64,000 bases of DNA. It comes from Rhodobacteraceae bacterium (ex Bugula neritina AB1) (lineage in GTDB: Bacteria > Pseudomonadota > Alphaproteobacteria > Rhodobacterales > Rhodobacteraceae). Location: the NCBI GenBank assembly GCA_001730095.1, contig MDLF01000060.1, positions 1 through 64,000 of the forward strand, read 5' to 3'. Shown here in pieces: positions 1 to 9,848 of the stretch (its first letter is position 1; each line of letters begins with the position of its first letter). The notes under the pieces were generated by a model. It was not told the origin of the DNA. It saw nothing but the letters and a program-made list of their open reading frames with translations, and did no database searches. Position numbers and translations under genes: made by a program.

Positions 1-187
1 AGTCCCGTCGGTCCGTTTTCCTGCTGACCCCGCTATGTTGCGCGCCGCCCGCGGGCCGGAGGTCGATTTGAATGCAAGTGGCCAAGCTGGCGGAGCAGGG
101 CAGGCCGTGCATTAGCCTCTTCTAAAAGTATTGTTTTATTTCAATGGTTTGATGTGATCTGTAAAGCGTTCGGCCTGAAGAGTGCGG

Positions 188-1201
188 TCAGTACAAAGAG
201 GCCCGTTTGAGCAACCCTACGGCATCCGGACGGTCCAGCAGCGACCGGTTGACGTTCAGCCCATGGGCACCGCGGGTGTGCTGTTCGGGCAGCGTGCCGG
301 GGCGGGAGGTCCAGAAATCCTCCGGCAGCACCGGGCGCGTGACCGGATCGAGAAAGGTGCTTTCGGCTGCGATTCCTTCGGCATAGATGATGTGATGCTG
401 ATCAAACAGTATCTGGAAGTAATCGGTGAATCCGCCGTCCAATACCACCACGCTGCCGCCGTTGACCAGATCGCGGGCGCGCACCAGCAGCTCCGGTGCG
501 CCTGCACCGATTTCGTCGCGGCGCTGGTAAACCATCAGGCGGTGGCTGGGGCTGACGATCAGGTCGTTTAAATTGTTCAGGGCGCCCTTGCGGATCAGGA
601 TTGGGGCAAGATCGCCGACGGCGCGCAGGGTGGATTGGCCGATCCAGCGCACGTCCTGAATGCCATCGTCGCGCGTCAGCACGCGGTCGCCGGCCTTCAT
701 GTCCTCAATCTTGCGCTGTTCGCCGGTGGACAGGGTGATGCGGGTGCCGCGGGTAAAGGAGACGCAGGCGGATTGCGCCAGTTTGCGCCGCGCCGGTGCG
801 CGTTCTGCTTTGACCAGAGTGTAGGGGGTCTGCGCCTGAAGAGGCGCCAGCGGCACCAGAAAGATGGCGGCGATATATCCCTCGGTGTCGGCCTCGACCA
901 TCACCAGAATCTCAGTGTTGGGGCCGCGGTCGGGCATCAGTGTCAGCAAGCAATCCAGATGCAGCGCAGCGCCGGCAGGGCCGGTGCCGCTGCCATCGGC
1001 GATGGTGAAACTGCCGTCGTGATGGGCTGCAATGGCCAGACGCTGCGGTGGTGCCGGGCTGTCGAGCAGGTAGATGTCATCCAGCATCAGATCCTCGAGC
1101 ACGCCAAGCGGATCCCCCATATTGGCACCGTATTCAACGCGGAAACGTTCTGCCGGGTAGGCCTGAACGGAGGAAAGGCTGGCGGTCACTGTCTGTCCCA
1201 T
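188..1201 (-). CDS. Hint-domain protein
   Basis: Protein of 337 aa. The N-terminal half (about residues 1-140) is an unassigned mostly beta-like region. The C-terminal half is a Hedgehog/intein-type Hint domain: a Ser-Ala-Cys start with Cys146, the block TRGTRITLSTG, a GDRVLT turn, SPSHRLMV with His220, and a terminal DQHHIIYAEG segment near 268-276. Cys146 and His220 are in place for an N-S acyl shift and self-cleavage. Such proteins are common in roseobacters, usually with unknown role and often secreted by type I systems. I chose the ATG at 1201 because the open frame above it overlaps the upstream region of the divergent SDR gene and has no family-like sequence. No operon partner on this strand. 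Substrate unknown. Confidence 0.85.
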   Translation of the reverse strand: MGQTVTASLSSVQAYPAERFRVEYGANMGDPLGVLEDLMLDDIYLLDSPAPPQRLAIAAHHDGSFTIADGSGTGPAGAALHLDCLLTLMPDRGPNTEILVMVEADTEGYIAAIFLVPLAPLQAQTPYTLVKAERAPARRKLAQSACVSFTRGTRITLSTGEQRKIEDMKAGDRVLTRDDGIQDVRWIGQSTLRAVGDLAPILIRKGALNNLNDLIVSPSHRLMVYQRRDEIGAGAPELLVRARDLVNGGSVVVLDGGFTDYFQILFDQHHIIYAEGIAAESTFLDPVTRPVLPEDFWTSRPGTLPEQHTRGAHGLNVNRSLLDRPDAVGLLKRASLY

Positions 1202-1409
1202 GCGGTTTTGTTGCGGTCCTTCAGTCCGATATAGGCCCCAAAAAGGTTCCTGTCTGATGAATTTGCCTTGAAAATGTGGCGAAACGGCGGAGGGAAGACG
1301 CTGTTTTTCCGGCAGCTGGCCGGAGCCAGCGGCTCTGGCAGGTCTGGCCTTCCGCTCCCGCGCGGTGCACTCTCTGCGCAAACAGCAGGGTTTCCGCGGG
1401 AGAAAGACA

Positions 1410-2189
1410 ATGGATCTGGGTATTTCGGGCAAGCGCGCACTGGTCTGCGCCAGCAGCAAGGGGCTGGGTCTGGGCTGTGCCGAGGCGCTGGCAGAGGCCG
1501 GAGTGAATCTGGTGATGAACGCACGTGGGGCGGAGGCGCTGGAGGCCTCGGCGCAGGCAATCCGCAGCCAATATGCTGTCGATGTGGTGACGGTTGCGGC
1601 GGATGTGACCTCTGAAGAGGGTCAGAAGAAAGTGCTGGATGCGTCGCAGGGCGTGGACATTCTGGTGACCAATGCAGGCGGCCCGCCGCCGGGCATGTGG
1701 ACCGACTGGGACCGGGAAGACTTCATCAATGCGCTGGATGCCAACATGCTGACCCCGATTGCGCTGATCAAGGCGCTGGTGCCCGGCATGATGGAACGCG
1801 GCTGGGGGCGGGTGGTCAACATCACCTCGGTCTCAGTGAAATCGCCGATCCCGGTTCTGGGGCTGTCGAATGCGGCGCGTGCAGGGCTGACCGGCTATGT
1901 GGCGGGCACTGCCCGGCAGATCGCCGGCAAAGGCGTGATCATGAACAATCTGCAGCCGGGCATCCATGCCACCGACCGCGCCGTGTCTCTGGATGGCGGC
2001 GCAGCGCAGGCGCAGGGCATCACGCCCGACGAAGCCAAGGCGCAGCGCTGTGCCACTATTCCGGCAGGCCGCTATGGCACACGGGCAGAGTTCGGCGCCA
2101 CCTGCGCCTTTATGTGTTCACAGCACGCAGGCTTTATGGTCGGCCAGAATATCCTGCTGGATGGCGGTGCCACCAACACCACGATGTAA
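1410..2189 (+). CDS. SDR family oxidoreductase lacking the usual Tyr-Lys pair
   Basis: Protein of 259 aa with a Rossmann fold of the short-chain dehydrogenase/reductase family, probably NAD(P)H-dependent. The dinucleotide-binding loop is CASSKGLGLG (13-22), the NAG motif is at 88-90, and the catalytic-type Ser lies in NITS (137-140). Where YxxxK is expected the sequence reads SNAAR (153-157), so the canonical Tyr/Lys are absent. This divergence occurs in a known SDR subgroup annotated as 3-oxoacyl-ACP reductase-like, so the substrate is open. The start at 1410 is preceded by GGGAGAAAG. The next gene follows after 14 bp with a strong Shine-Dalgarno sequence, so the two are probably co-transcribed. 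Confidence 0.85.
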   Translation: MDLGISGKRALVCASSKGLGLGCAEALAEAGVNLVMNARGAEALEASAQAIRSQYAVDVVTVAADVTSEEGQKKVLDASQGVDILVTNAGGPPPGMWTDWDREDFINALDANMLTPIALIKALVPGMMERGWGRVVNITSVSVKSPIPVLGLSNAARAGLTGYVAGTARQIAGKGVIMNNLQPGIHATDRAVSLDGGAAQAQGITPDEAKAQRCATIPAGRYGTRAEFGATCAFMCSQHAGFMVGQNILLDGGATNTTM

Positions 2190-2203
2190 GGAGGGCCAGA
2201 TCG

Positions 2204-3328
2204 ATGGATGGCGGGTTTTCGTTGAAAGACCAGTTGTTTAACCGGGAAAAGGTTCATTACCTGGCGGAGCTGTTTGCCACGGCGGACAGCCGCTTTGATG
2301 CCGCAGGTTTTGAGGCGCAGGTTATGGCGGACCTGCCGGCACTGGAGCTGAAGCAGCGGATGACCCTGATCGCGGATGTGCTGGCGGATCATCTGCCGGA
2401 TGCCTTGCCCGAGGCTGCGCCGATCCTGCTCAGGGCGCTGCCGCCGCCCTTGGATCCGTCGAAAACCGACGATGATTTCGGGGATTTCATCTTTGCGCCC
2501 TTGGGGGAATTTGTGGCTGCCAAAGGCGTGCACGCACATCCCCAGTTGTCGCTGGATCTATTGGAAGAGATCACCCAGCGGTTTTCGATGGAATGGGCGA
2601 TCCGCCCGTTCTTGAACCGCTGGCCCGAGGACGTGCTGGCGCGGATGCAGGATTGGGTTGGGCATTCCAGCTATCACGTGCGTCGGCTGGTGAGCGAAGG
2701 CACACGGCCGCGGCTGCCCTGGGGTGAGGCGGTCGGACTGTCTCTGGACCAGCCATTGCCGCTGCTGGATCGTTTGCACAGCGATGGCGCCCGTTATGTC
2801 ACCCGCTCGATCGCCAATCACCTGAATGATATCGCCAAGAAGGATCCGGATCTGGTGATGGATCGGTTGGAAGCCTGGCAGACAGCGGGGGCGCAATCGG
2901 CCAAGGAACTGGCCTGGATGACCTCTCATGCCTTGCGTGGACTGGTCAAGGCGGGGCATCCACGGGCGATGAAAATGCTGGGGTATGACCCGGATCTGGA
3001 GCTTGAGGCTGCCGTCGTCGTAAAATCGGAGAAAGTTCGAATTGGCGATGCACTGGAATTCGCGACACATCTGAAGGGGCAGGCGGGATCACCGGTGCTT
3101 GTGGATTATATTCTTCATTTCCAGCGCCCTGGCGGGAAGGTTTCAGCCAAGGTGTTCAAGCTGAAGCAAACTAAGATTTCTGGAAAATTGTTGACATTAG
3201 ACAAGCGGCACAAGCTGAAAGGCAACGCCTCCACCTTCAAGCTGGTGCCGGGGCCGCACCGGATGGAGCTGATGGTGAACGGCAAGGTGCGGGCCGAGGC
3301 GGTGTTCGAACTGCTGCCGGCAGGTTGA
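2204..3328 (+). CDS. AlkC-like DNA alkylation repair protein
   Basis: Protein of 374 aa. Residues 1 to about 250 are helical and resemble the HEAT-like repeats of the AlkC/AlkD DNA glycosylases, including a WAIRPF segment and an SSYHVRRLVSEG block. Residues from about 255 form a predicted beta-rich domain (alternating short strands such as VLVDYILHF and RMELMVNG), which fits the C-terminal Ig-like domain known in the AlkC branch. AlkC enzymes excise cationic methylated bases such as 3-methyladenine. ATG 2204 follows TAAGGAGGGCC and leaves 14 bp after the SDR stop. A rho-independent terminator follows at 3432. Confidence 0.75.
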   Translation: MDGGFSLKDQLFNREKVHYLAELFATADSRFDAAGFEAQVMADLPALELKQRMTLIADVLADHLPDALPEAAPILLRALPPPLDPSKTDDDFGDFIFAPLGEFVAAKGVHAHPQLSLDLLEEITQRFSMEWAIRPFLNRWPEDVLARMQDWVGHSSYHVRRLVSEGTRPRLPWGEAVGLSLDQPLPLLDRLHSDGARYVTRSIANHLNDIAKKDPDLVMDRLEAWQTAGAQSAKELAWMTSHALRGLVKAGHPRAMKMLGYDPDLELEAAVVVKSEKVRIGDALEFATHLKGQAGSPVLVDYILHFQRPGGKVSAKVFKLKQTKISGKLLTLDKRHKLKGNASTFKLVPGPHRMELMVNGKVRAEAVFELLPAG

Positions 3329-3387
3329 CATCCAATTGTGTTCCCGGCGGGCAATGCCTGTCTGCATCTGTCAAACCAGAGGTATGC

Positions 3388-3427
3388 CGCGGGCAGAGAC
3401 GGGGTGGCTGCACCGTCTCTGCCCGCG
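3388..3427. other. 15-bp perfect inverted repeat (stem-loop)
   Basis: The arms CGCGGGCAGAGACGG and CCGTCTCTGCCCGCG are separated by 10 nt. It lies between the stop of the AlkC-like gene and a conventional terminator just downstream, so it may protect the 3' end of the transcript or be part of a double terminator. An operator role for arsM (120 bp downstream) is less likely but open. Confidence 0.6.
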
Positions 3428-3431
3428 AATG

Positions 3432-3453
3432 AGCGCTGCATTCAGCGCTTTTC
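3432..3453 (+). terminator. Rho-independent terminator
   Basis: Stem AGCGCTG/CAGCGCT with a CATT loop followed by TTTTC. It ends the SDR-alkC-like unit and insulates arsM. Confidence 0.75.
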
Positions 3454-3547
3454 TTCACACTTGCGTCAGTTTGGTCCCGTGCCTGATTGCCGCTCTGCGG
3501 AGAGGAGGTTATCCCTTTGCCGGAAATCTCCACGAAAGGCGGCTGCC

Positions 3548-4597
3548 ATGAATCATGAAAACGTGCAGAATTATTACGGTGAAGTGCTGCAGGGCAGCAG
3601 TGACCTCCAGACCAATGCCTGCTGCACGCCGGATGACATGCCGGACTATGTGAAGTCGGTGCTGTCGAAAATCCATGACGAGGTGCTGACCCGCTACTAC
3701 GGTTGCGGGTTGATCGCGCCGGAGGCACTGGAAGGTGCACGCATCCTTGATCTTGGCTGCGGGGCGGGGCGCGATGTCTATGCGCTGTCGGCGCTGGTCG
3801 GCGAACACGGCAAGGTCGTTGGCGTTGATATGACGCCGGCGCAGCTGGACGTGGCACGGCGGCATCAGGACTATCACGCTGAGGTCTTTGGCTATGCCAG
3901 CTCCAACGTTGAATTTCACCACGGCTACATCGAAAAACTGGAGGAGCTGGACCTTGAGCCGGGCTCGTTCGACATCATCGTTTCCAACTGCGTGATCAAC
4001 CTGGCCACCGACAAGGGGGCCGTGCTGCGCGGTGCGCATCACCTGCTGAAAGAGGGCGGCGAGATCTATTTCTCGGATGTCTATGCCGACCGCCGGGTGC
4101 CGCAAGAGATGGCAAAGGATGAGGTGCTCTATGGTGAATGCTTGTCGGGTGCGCTGTATTGGAACGATTTTCTGTCGATCGCCAAGGCATCAGGGTTCAA
4201 TGACCCGCGTATGGTGACCGCGCGCCTGCTGACCATCGAAAACCCGGTTCTGGAAAAGCGCGTGCAGCCGCTGAAGTTCCTGTCGGCCACCTACCGGCTG
4301 TTCAAACTGCCTGCATTGGAGCCCGCGTGCGAGGATTACGGTCAGGCAGTGATCTATAAGGGCACCATTGAACATGCGCCGCATGTCTTTGCGCTGGATG
4401 ATCACCATGTCATTGAAACAGGCAAGGTGTTTCCGGTCTGCGGCAATACCTGGATGATGTTGCAGGACAGCCGTCTGGCGCCGCATTTTGACTTCATCGG
4501 CAGTTTTGACGAACATTATGGAATATTCGAGGGCTGCGGCGGCAATTCGCCCTTCAACGGGCTGGAGCAGGACGGCGCAGCGGCGGGCTGCTGCTGA
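3548..4597 (+). CDS. arsM: Arsenite S-adenosylmethionine methyltransferase
   Basis: Protein of 349 aa, the usual ArsM length. The SAM-binding motif is DLGCGAGRD (68-76). Cysteines expected for As(III) binding are visible: Cys25-Cys26 (NACC), Cys53, Cys148 in SNCVINL and Cys198 in GECLSGA; the chain ends in a further GCC. ArsM methylates As(III) stepwise to methylated and finally volatile forms in the cytoplasm using SAM and reductants. ATG 3548 is chosen because the family N-terminus begins here; upstream sequence in frame is the terminator region. GAGAGGAGG lies about 40 nt upstream and is too far away to serve, so initiation may use the weaker AAAGG stretch. No arsR, arsC or arsenite pump is nearby, so this is an orphan arsM. 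Confidence 0.88.
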   Translation: MNHENVQNYYGEVLQGSSDLQTNACCTPDDMPDYVKSVLSKIHDEVLTRYYGCGLIAPEALEGARILDLGCGAGRDVYALSALVGEHGKVVGVDMTPAQLDVARRHQDYHAEVFGYASSNVEFHHGYIEKLEELDLEPGSFDIIVSNCVINLATDKGAVLRGAHHLLKEGGEIYFSDVYADRRVPQEMAKDEVLYGECLSGALYWNDFLSIAKASGFNDPRMVTARLLTIENPVLEKRVQPLKFLSATYRLFKLPALEPACEDYGQAVIYKGTIEHAPHVFALDDHHVIETGKVFPVCGNTWMMLQDSRLAPHFDFIGSFDEHYGIFEGCGGNSPFNGLEQDGAAAGCC

Positions 4598-4613
4598 GCC
4601 TGGATCAATGTCC

Positions 4614-4635
4614 CGCCCGGCCAAGAGGCCGGGCG
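4614..4635 (+). terminator. Stem-loop after arsM
   Basis: CGCCCGGCC/GGCCGGGCG with an AAGA loop, followed by CTTCCTGT. The T tract is weak, so termination may be partial. Confidence 0.55.
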
Positions 4636-4754
4636 CTTCCTGTGCTGTGCCTTCCCAGGCGCCTTTGGCAATTCAGATCGCTTGCGGCCCCGCCGCTGGG
4701 TTGTTATCCCGTCGGGAACCCAAGCATTTTCATCGGACACAGCCCCGAGGCCTC

Positions 4755-5861
<1,107 letters not shown>

Positions 5862-5902
5862 TCTTTAGCGCGCATTGTATCCTTGGGTGCAAGGAGAGGC
5901 AG

Positions 5903-6754
5903 ATGCAAGGCAGCTATCAGATCCGGGTGTTGACCGCCGCGGAAATCCAAACTGCTGCAGCCTGGGCTGCGCGTGAAGGCTGGAACCCCGGCCACCGGGA
6001 TGCCGCCTGCTTTGCTGCCGTTGACAGTTTCGGATTCTGGGGCGGGTTTCTGGATGGGCAGATGATCTCTTGCATTTCTGTTGTGAACTACGGCGAGGCA
6101 TTTTCCTTCCTCGGCTTTTACATCGTAGCGCCAGAGCACCGCGGGCAGGGCTATGGATATGCGCTGTGGCAGGAGGCACTGGAGCATGCGGGCACGCGCA
6201 CGGTGGGTCTGGACGGGGTGCTGGACCAGCAGGACAACTACCGCCGGTCCGGATTTGAGCCGGCATACCGCAATATCCGTTTTGGCGGTCTGCCGCGAGG
6301 CAGCTTGACGCGCTCTGAAGGCTATGCCGTTTCGCGCTTGTCCGTACCTTCGGCGGCATTGGATGCATTGGATGCCCGCGTCTTTCCGGCGCCGCGCGAC
6401 GTGTTCTGGCGGCAATGGCTGGCTGCCGACGGGCATGTGTCTGCAGGCGCGCGCAAAGACGGTGTCTTGTCTGCCTTCGGCACGCTGCGCCCCTGCAGGA
6501 GGGGCTGCAAGATCGGTCCGCTGGTGGCTGAGACCGACGAGGGTGCAGAGGCTGTTCTGGCAGAGCTGCTGCAGGCGTTGCCGGACGGGCAGGAGGTGTT
6601 TCTGGATGTGCCGGCCCCCCATGCCGAGGCGGTGCAGCTGGCGCGCAGCCTGGGGCTGGAGCCGGTGTTTGAGACTGCCCGGATGTACCGCGGGCCTGCG
6701 CCGAAGCTGGCGCTGGATGCGATTTACGGCGTCACCAGTTTTGAATTGGGCTAG
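5903..6754 (+). CDS. GNAT family N-acetyltransferase
   Basis: Protein of 283 aa with an N-terminal GNAT fold. The acetyl-CoA pyrophosphate-binding signature is visible around residues 75-92 (IVAPEHRGQGYGYALW), followed by a typical LDGVLDQQDNYRRSGF segment. The C-terminal half (about 130-283) resembles the second domain of the GNAT plus DUF1248-like two-domain acetyltransferases. It transfers an acetyl group to an unidentified amine. ATG 5903 follows AAGGAGAGGC at good spacing. Probably transcribed with the ABC ATPase gene. A copy of the dispersed GTATTT-type element follows the stop. Confidence 0.8.
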   Translation: MQGSYQIRVLTAAEIQTAAAWAAREGWNPGHRDAACFAAVDSFGFWGGFLDGQMISCISVVNYGEAFSFLGFYIVAPEHRGQGYGYALWQEALEHAGTRTVGLDGVLDQQDNYRRSGFEPAYRNIRFGGLPRGSLTRSEGYAVSRLSVPSAALDALDARVFPAPRDVFWRQWLAADGHVSAGARKDGVLSAFGTLRPCRRGCKIGPLVAETDEGAEAVLAELLQALPDGQEVFLDVPAPHAEAVQLARSLGLEPVFETARMYRGPAPKLALDAIYGVTSFELG

Positions 6755-6820
6755 GGGTGGGGCTCTGCCCCCGCCGCCTTTGGCGTCTCCCCCGGGGGAT
6801 TTGAAACCAGAAAGAAGCGG
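6755..6820. repeat. Dispersed intergenic element, copy 1 (variant b)
   Basis: A GGGGCTCTGCCCC stem-loop is followed by CTCCCCCGGGGGATTT and ACCAGAAAGAAGC. It fills nearly the whole gap between two convergent genes, so it may act as their shared 3' boundary. Confidence 0.65.
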
Positions 6821-6822
6821 TT

Positions 6823-7497
6823 TCAGGAGCCGTAGGGATCGTAGTCCTGCAGGCGTTTGCCGGGTTCGTCCACGAACAGCTCTGGCAGGGCGGCGGCGGC
6901 CTCGATCAGGTCGACACGGAACACCCGGAAGGCGCCGCGGGTTTCGCACCAGGCGGTCAAGGTCCAGACCCGGCCCCAGTATTCCATGTGCAGCGGTCGG
7001 ATTTTGCGCTCGGTCAGGGTGCCGTCGATGCGCCGGTATGTCAGCTGCAGTTTCTGCCGCGCTTTGATTGCGGCGCGCAGGGCAGGCATATGGGCCAGGG
7101 CGCGGGCGGCGTCCGAGAACGGGTAGACCGCGAATTTCCACGCATCCGCCTCGGCGATGGTCTGTTCGGGCAGCACTGCGTCCACCTTGGCCGCCAGCGA
7201 CAGGGCGGCGGATTTGAGATCCGGGTCGGCGGCTTCGGCGACGATGGCCATGCCGAGGTTCAGCGCCTCCAGCTCTTCGGGCGTCAGTGTCAGCGGCGGC
7301 AGGCTGATCTGCTCGCGCACCATGTAGCCGACGCCGCGCTCGCCCTCCACCGGCACGCCGGAGGCAACCAGCGTGTCCATGTCGCGGTAGATGGTGCGGG
7401 TGGAGACCTCCAGCCGCTCGGCGATATCCCGGGCGCGGTGCAGTTTCCCGTCGCGCAGGATCTGGATGATTTCAAAAAGGCGGTCGGTGCGGCGCAT
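6823..7497 (-). CDS. HTH-WYL transcriptional regulator (YafY/DeoR-like)
   Basis: Protein of 224 aa. Residues 1-60 form a winged helix-turn-helix (RARDIAERLEVSTRTIYRDMDTL), then a linker, then a WYL domain around 130-215 (YRRIDGTLTERKIRPLHMEYWGRVW), which often senses a small ligand or nucleic acid. Such single WYL regulators usually control the neighbouring gene. Here the small ABM-like gene lies 102 bp upstream on the same strand, and a precise inverted repeat stands in front of that gene. Autoregulation of the pair is an inference. Confidence 0.85.
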   Translation of the reverse strand: MRRTDRLFEIIQILRDGKLHRARDIAERLEVSTRTIYRDMDTLVASGVPVEGERGVGYMVREQISLPPLTLTPEELEALNLGMAIVAEAADPDLKSAALSLAAKVDAVLPEQTIAEADAWKFAVYPFSDAARALAHMPALRAAIKARQKLQLTYRRIDGTLTERKIRPLHMEYWGRVWTLTAWCETRGAFRVFRVDLIEAAAALPELFVDEPGKRLQDYDPYGS

Positions 7498-7599
7498 GGG
7501 GCTAGCCTTTGCGCGGTGGCGTCAGGAGGTCAAGAGCTGCGCCCGGCCTGCAGGCTCTGCCTGCATTGTTTTCGGCCTTCGGGCGCAGCCCGGCAGGCC

Positions 7600-7908
7600 T
7601 TAGGGGGCCATCTGCCACAGCACCTCTTCATGGCGCATGCTGGCGCTGTCGGGTGCAAGCGCTGCAACCACTTCGGGGGCGAATTCCTGTTGCATGAAGG
7701 TCTGTGCCACGTTCTGCGCCGTTGCCATGTCCTTCCAGACCACATAGTCCGTCCATTTGCCGTCTTCGCCCTGGCTCAGCTGACGGGTGACCAAGCCGTC
7801 CTGCTTGCGCACGAAGTCTTCGGTGCGTTGCATCAGCGCCATGAAGTCCGCGGGACTCACCCCGTCGGCCAGTTTGAAAGTCACGATTTCGGCGACATGT
7901 TTGCGCAT
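7600..7908 (-). CDS. ABM/EthD-type small protein
   Basis: Protein of 102 aa of the dimeric alpha-beta barrel type (antibiotic biosynthesis monooxygenase-like/EthD-like). It has a first strand VAEIVTFKLA, a central GLVTRQLSQGEDGKWTDYVVWKD segment and a C-terminal ALAPDSASMRHEEVLW. Members bind or oxidise small organic compounds without cofactors, and many have no known substrate. ATG 7908 is preceded by AGGAGAAACG on the minus strand. It is the first gene of a likely operon with the WYL regulator. Confidence 0.7.
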   Translation of the reverse strand: MRKHVAEIVTFKLADGVSPADFMALMQRTEDFVRKQDGLVTRQLSQGEDGKWTDYVVWKDMATAQNVAQTFMQQEFAPEVVAALAPDSASMRHEEVLWQMAP

Positions 7909-7953
7909 CACGTTTCTCCTTTGTTCATGTGATGGGCTGGGTTTACGACCCTG

Positions 7954-7977
7954 CAACTGACATAAACCTGTCAGTTG
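7954..7977. promoter_or_regulatory. Inverted repeat, likely operator
   Basis: The arms CAACTGACA and TGTCAGTTG are perfect and separated by TAAACC. The repeat is 46 bp upstream of the ABM-like start, where it would overlap a promoter. The TGACA..TGTCA form resembles sites reported for YafY/WYL-type repressors. This is inferred from position and symmetry only. Confidence 0.6.
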
Positions 7978-8135
7978 GGTGCGTGCGGGTGGTAAAAGTT
8001 TCGGTTTCCCGCGCTTGCAGGTGCTTTCTGCGGGTGGAGTTGCTTTCGTTCAAAGCTGCGCCCGCGCTAAACCGGTAACGAACAATTCCACCGGCGCTGC
8101 CGCTTTTGCGCCGGATCACGTAAGGAGAGACTTTC

Positions 8136-8351
8136 ATGCTCAACAACATCGGCCTTCCCGGCATTCTTCTGATCGCTGTCGTCGTTCTGGTCCTGTTTGG
8201 CCGCGGCAAGATTTCCTCGCTGATGGGGGAGGTCGGCAAGGGCATCACCTCCTTCAAGAAAGGCATCAACGAAGGCAGCAAGGAGCTGGAAGAGGATGCC
8301 GGTGTCGAAGCAAAAGACGTCACCCCCGAGACCGAAAAAGACAAGGCATAA
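8136..8351 (+). CDS. tatA: Twin-arginine translocase subunit TatA
   Basis: Protein of 71 aa. A single N-terminal membrane helix (about 4-21) ends in the FGRGKIS hinge, followed by an amphipathic helix ([16 protein letters not shown]) and a short acidic tail. TatA oligomers form the passage for folded Arg-Arg signal proteins across the inner membrane. ATG 8136 is preceded by TAAGGAGAG. First gene of tatABC; the tatB start lies 6 bp after its stop. Confidence 0.95.
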   Translation: MLNNIGLPGILLIAVVVLVLFGRGKISSLMGEVGKGITSFKKGINEGSKELEEDAGVEAKDVTPETEKDKA

Positions 8352-8357
8352 GGTCGG

Positions 8358-8834
8358 ATGTTCGATCTTGGGTGGACCGAACTTCTGGTCATCGGTGTAG
8401 TGGCGCTGATCGTGGTCGGCCCCAAGGACCTGCCGGTTCTGTTCCGCAATGTGGGGCGGTTTGTCGGCAAGGCCAAGGGGATGGCGCGCGAATTCAGCAG
8501 TGCCATGCATCAGGCTGCGGATGAGGCCGGAGTCAATGAGATGACCAAGGGTCTGAAGGCTGCGTCAAACCCTGTCGGCACCGCCATGGATGGGGTGAAA
8601 CAGGCCGCGCAGGACATGGCCAAATCCATCGACCCGACCAAATACGATCCTGACAGCGAGACCGGCAAGCTGGCGGCCAAACGCGCCGGGGATGCCAAGA
8701 AGATTCAGGCGTCGACAGCGCGTGCTGCAGCCGAGCGCAAGGCGCGCGAGGCGGAGGAGGCGCTGGCCAAGGCAGAAGAATACGAGGCGGCGCTGAAGCC
8801 TGCGACCGCCAGTGAAGAAGAGGCCAAATCATGA
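8358..8834 (+). CDS. tatB: Twin-arginine translocase subunit TatB
   Basis: Protein of 158 aa. The TatB N-terminus [26 protein letters not shown] is visible from its first residues, with the membrane helix at about 5-21, then the amphipathic helix ([15 protein letters not shown]) and a long charged, Lys/Ala/Glu-rich cytoplasmic tail. With TatC it forms the receptor for twin-arginine signal peptides. Its stop overlaps the tatC start by 4 bp, which indicates translational coupling. Confidence 0.95.
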   Translation: MFDLGWTELLVIGVVALIVVGPKDLPVLFRNVGRFVGKAKGMAREFSSAMHQAADEAGVNEMTKGLKAASNPVGTAMDGVKQAAQDMAKSIDPTKYDPDSETGKLAAKRAGDAKKIQASTARAAAERKAREAEEALAKAEEYEAALKPATASEEEAKS

Positions 8835-9721
8835 GCAAAACGGATGAGATCGACGACTCAACCGCGCCGCTGATCGAACATCTGGCCGAACTGCGCAACC
8901 GGCTGATCCATTCGGTTGCGGCCTTTGTCGTCGGCATGGTGATCTGTTTTACGGTGGCGACACCGGTGTTCAATTTCCTGACAGCCCCTTTGTGCCAGGT
9001 GCTGGCCGAGGGCGGGCAGGACTGTGCGCTGATCTTCATCAGCCCGCAGGAGGGCTTCTTTGTCGCGATCAAGATCTCTTTCCTGGGCGGGTTCATCCTG
9101 GCATTTCCCTATATCGGGTTCCAGATGTGGCGCTTTGTGGCGCCGGGGCTTTACAAGAACGAGAAGGGCGCGTTTCTGCCCTTTATGATTGCGTCGCCGT
9201 TCATGTTTCTGCTGGGCGCCAGCTTTGCCTTCTATGTGGTGACACCGCTGGCCTATGACTTTTTCCTCGGGTTCCAGCAATTTGGAACCGGCGGCGAGGC
9301 GGTCACCGGCGAGGAAGTCAGCCAGGGCCTGAGTGTGGTGTTCCAGGGGTCGGCGCAGGAATATCTGAACCTGACGATCAAGTTCATCGTGGCTTTTGGC
9401 CTGTGCTTTCAGCTGCCGGTTCTGCTGACGCTGATGGGCAAGGCCGGGCTGGTCAGCTCTGAAGGGCTGGGGGCAGTGCGCAAATATGCGGTGGTGGCGA
9501 TTCTGGTGCTGGCCGCACTTGTAACGCCGCCGGATGTGATCACCCAGATCATCCTGTTTGTGGTGGTGTATGGGCTTTATGAAATCTCGATTTTCCTTGT
9601 GGCCCGTGTCGAGAAAAAGCGTGAAGCGAAGCTGCGTGCGGAGGGCTACTATGACGACGAGGAAATGGAGGCCCATCCCGATGATCCGCCGGTGGCTGAC
9701 ACAGAGGACAGCAAAGGCTGA
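8831..9721 (+). CDS. tatC: Twin-arginine translocase subunit TatC
   Basis: Protein of 296 aa, slightly longer than E. coli TatC because of an acidic C-terminal tail. The conserved N-terminal [12 protein letters not shown] (17-28) precedes six predicted membrane helices, and the cytoplasmic [16 protein letters not shown] loop is intact. TatC binds the RR motif of substrates. In many relatives serS and surE follow tatC. Here a terminator and a 4-kb accessory stretch separate tatC from surE, and no serS is present in the window. Confidence 0.95.
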   Translation: MSKTDEIDDSTAPLIEHLAELRNRLIHSVAAFVVGMVICFTVATPVFNFLTAPLCQVLAEGGQDCALIFISPQEGFFVAIKISFLGGFILAFPYIGFQMWRFVAPGLYKNEKGAFLPFMIASPFMFLLGASFAFYVVTPLAYDFFLGFQQFGTGGEAVTGEEVSQGLSVVFQGSAQEYLNLTIKFIVAFGLCFQLPVLLTLMGKAGLVSSEGLGAVRKYAVVAILVLAALVTPPDVITQIILFVVVYGLYEISIFLVARVEKKREAKLRAEGYYDDEEMEAHPDDPPVADTEDSKG

Positions 9722-9749
9722 CGGAGCTGAGCTGGCTTGAAACAGAGAG

Positions 9750-9775
9750 GCGCGCCTGAGAAGGCGCGCTTTTTC
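9750..9775 (+). terminator. Rho-independent terminator of tatABC
   Basis: GCGCGCC/GGCGCGC stem with a TGAGAA loop followed by TTTTTC. Confidence 0.85.
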
Positions 9776-9848
9776 TTGGGAGTGCCGGTCTGGGGACCGA
9801 CCAGAGTTACCGATGTGGCGCCGGGCATAAACGAACAGTCTTCCGGTA

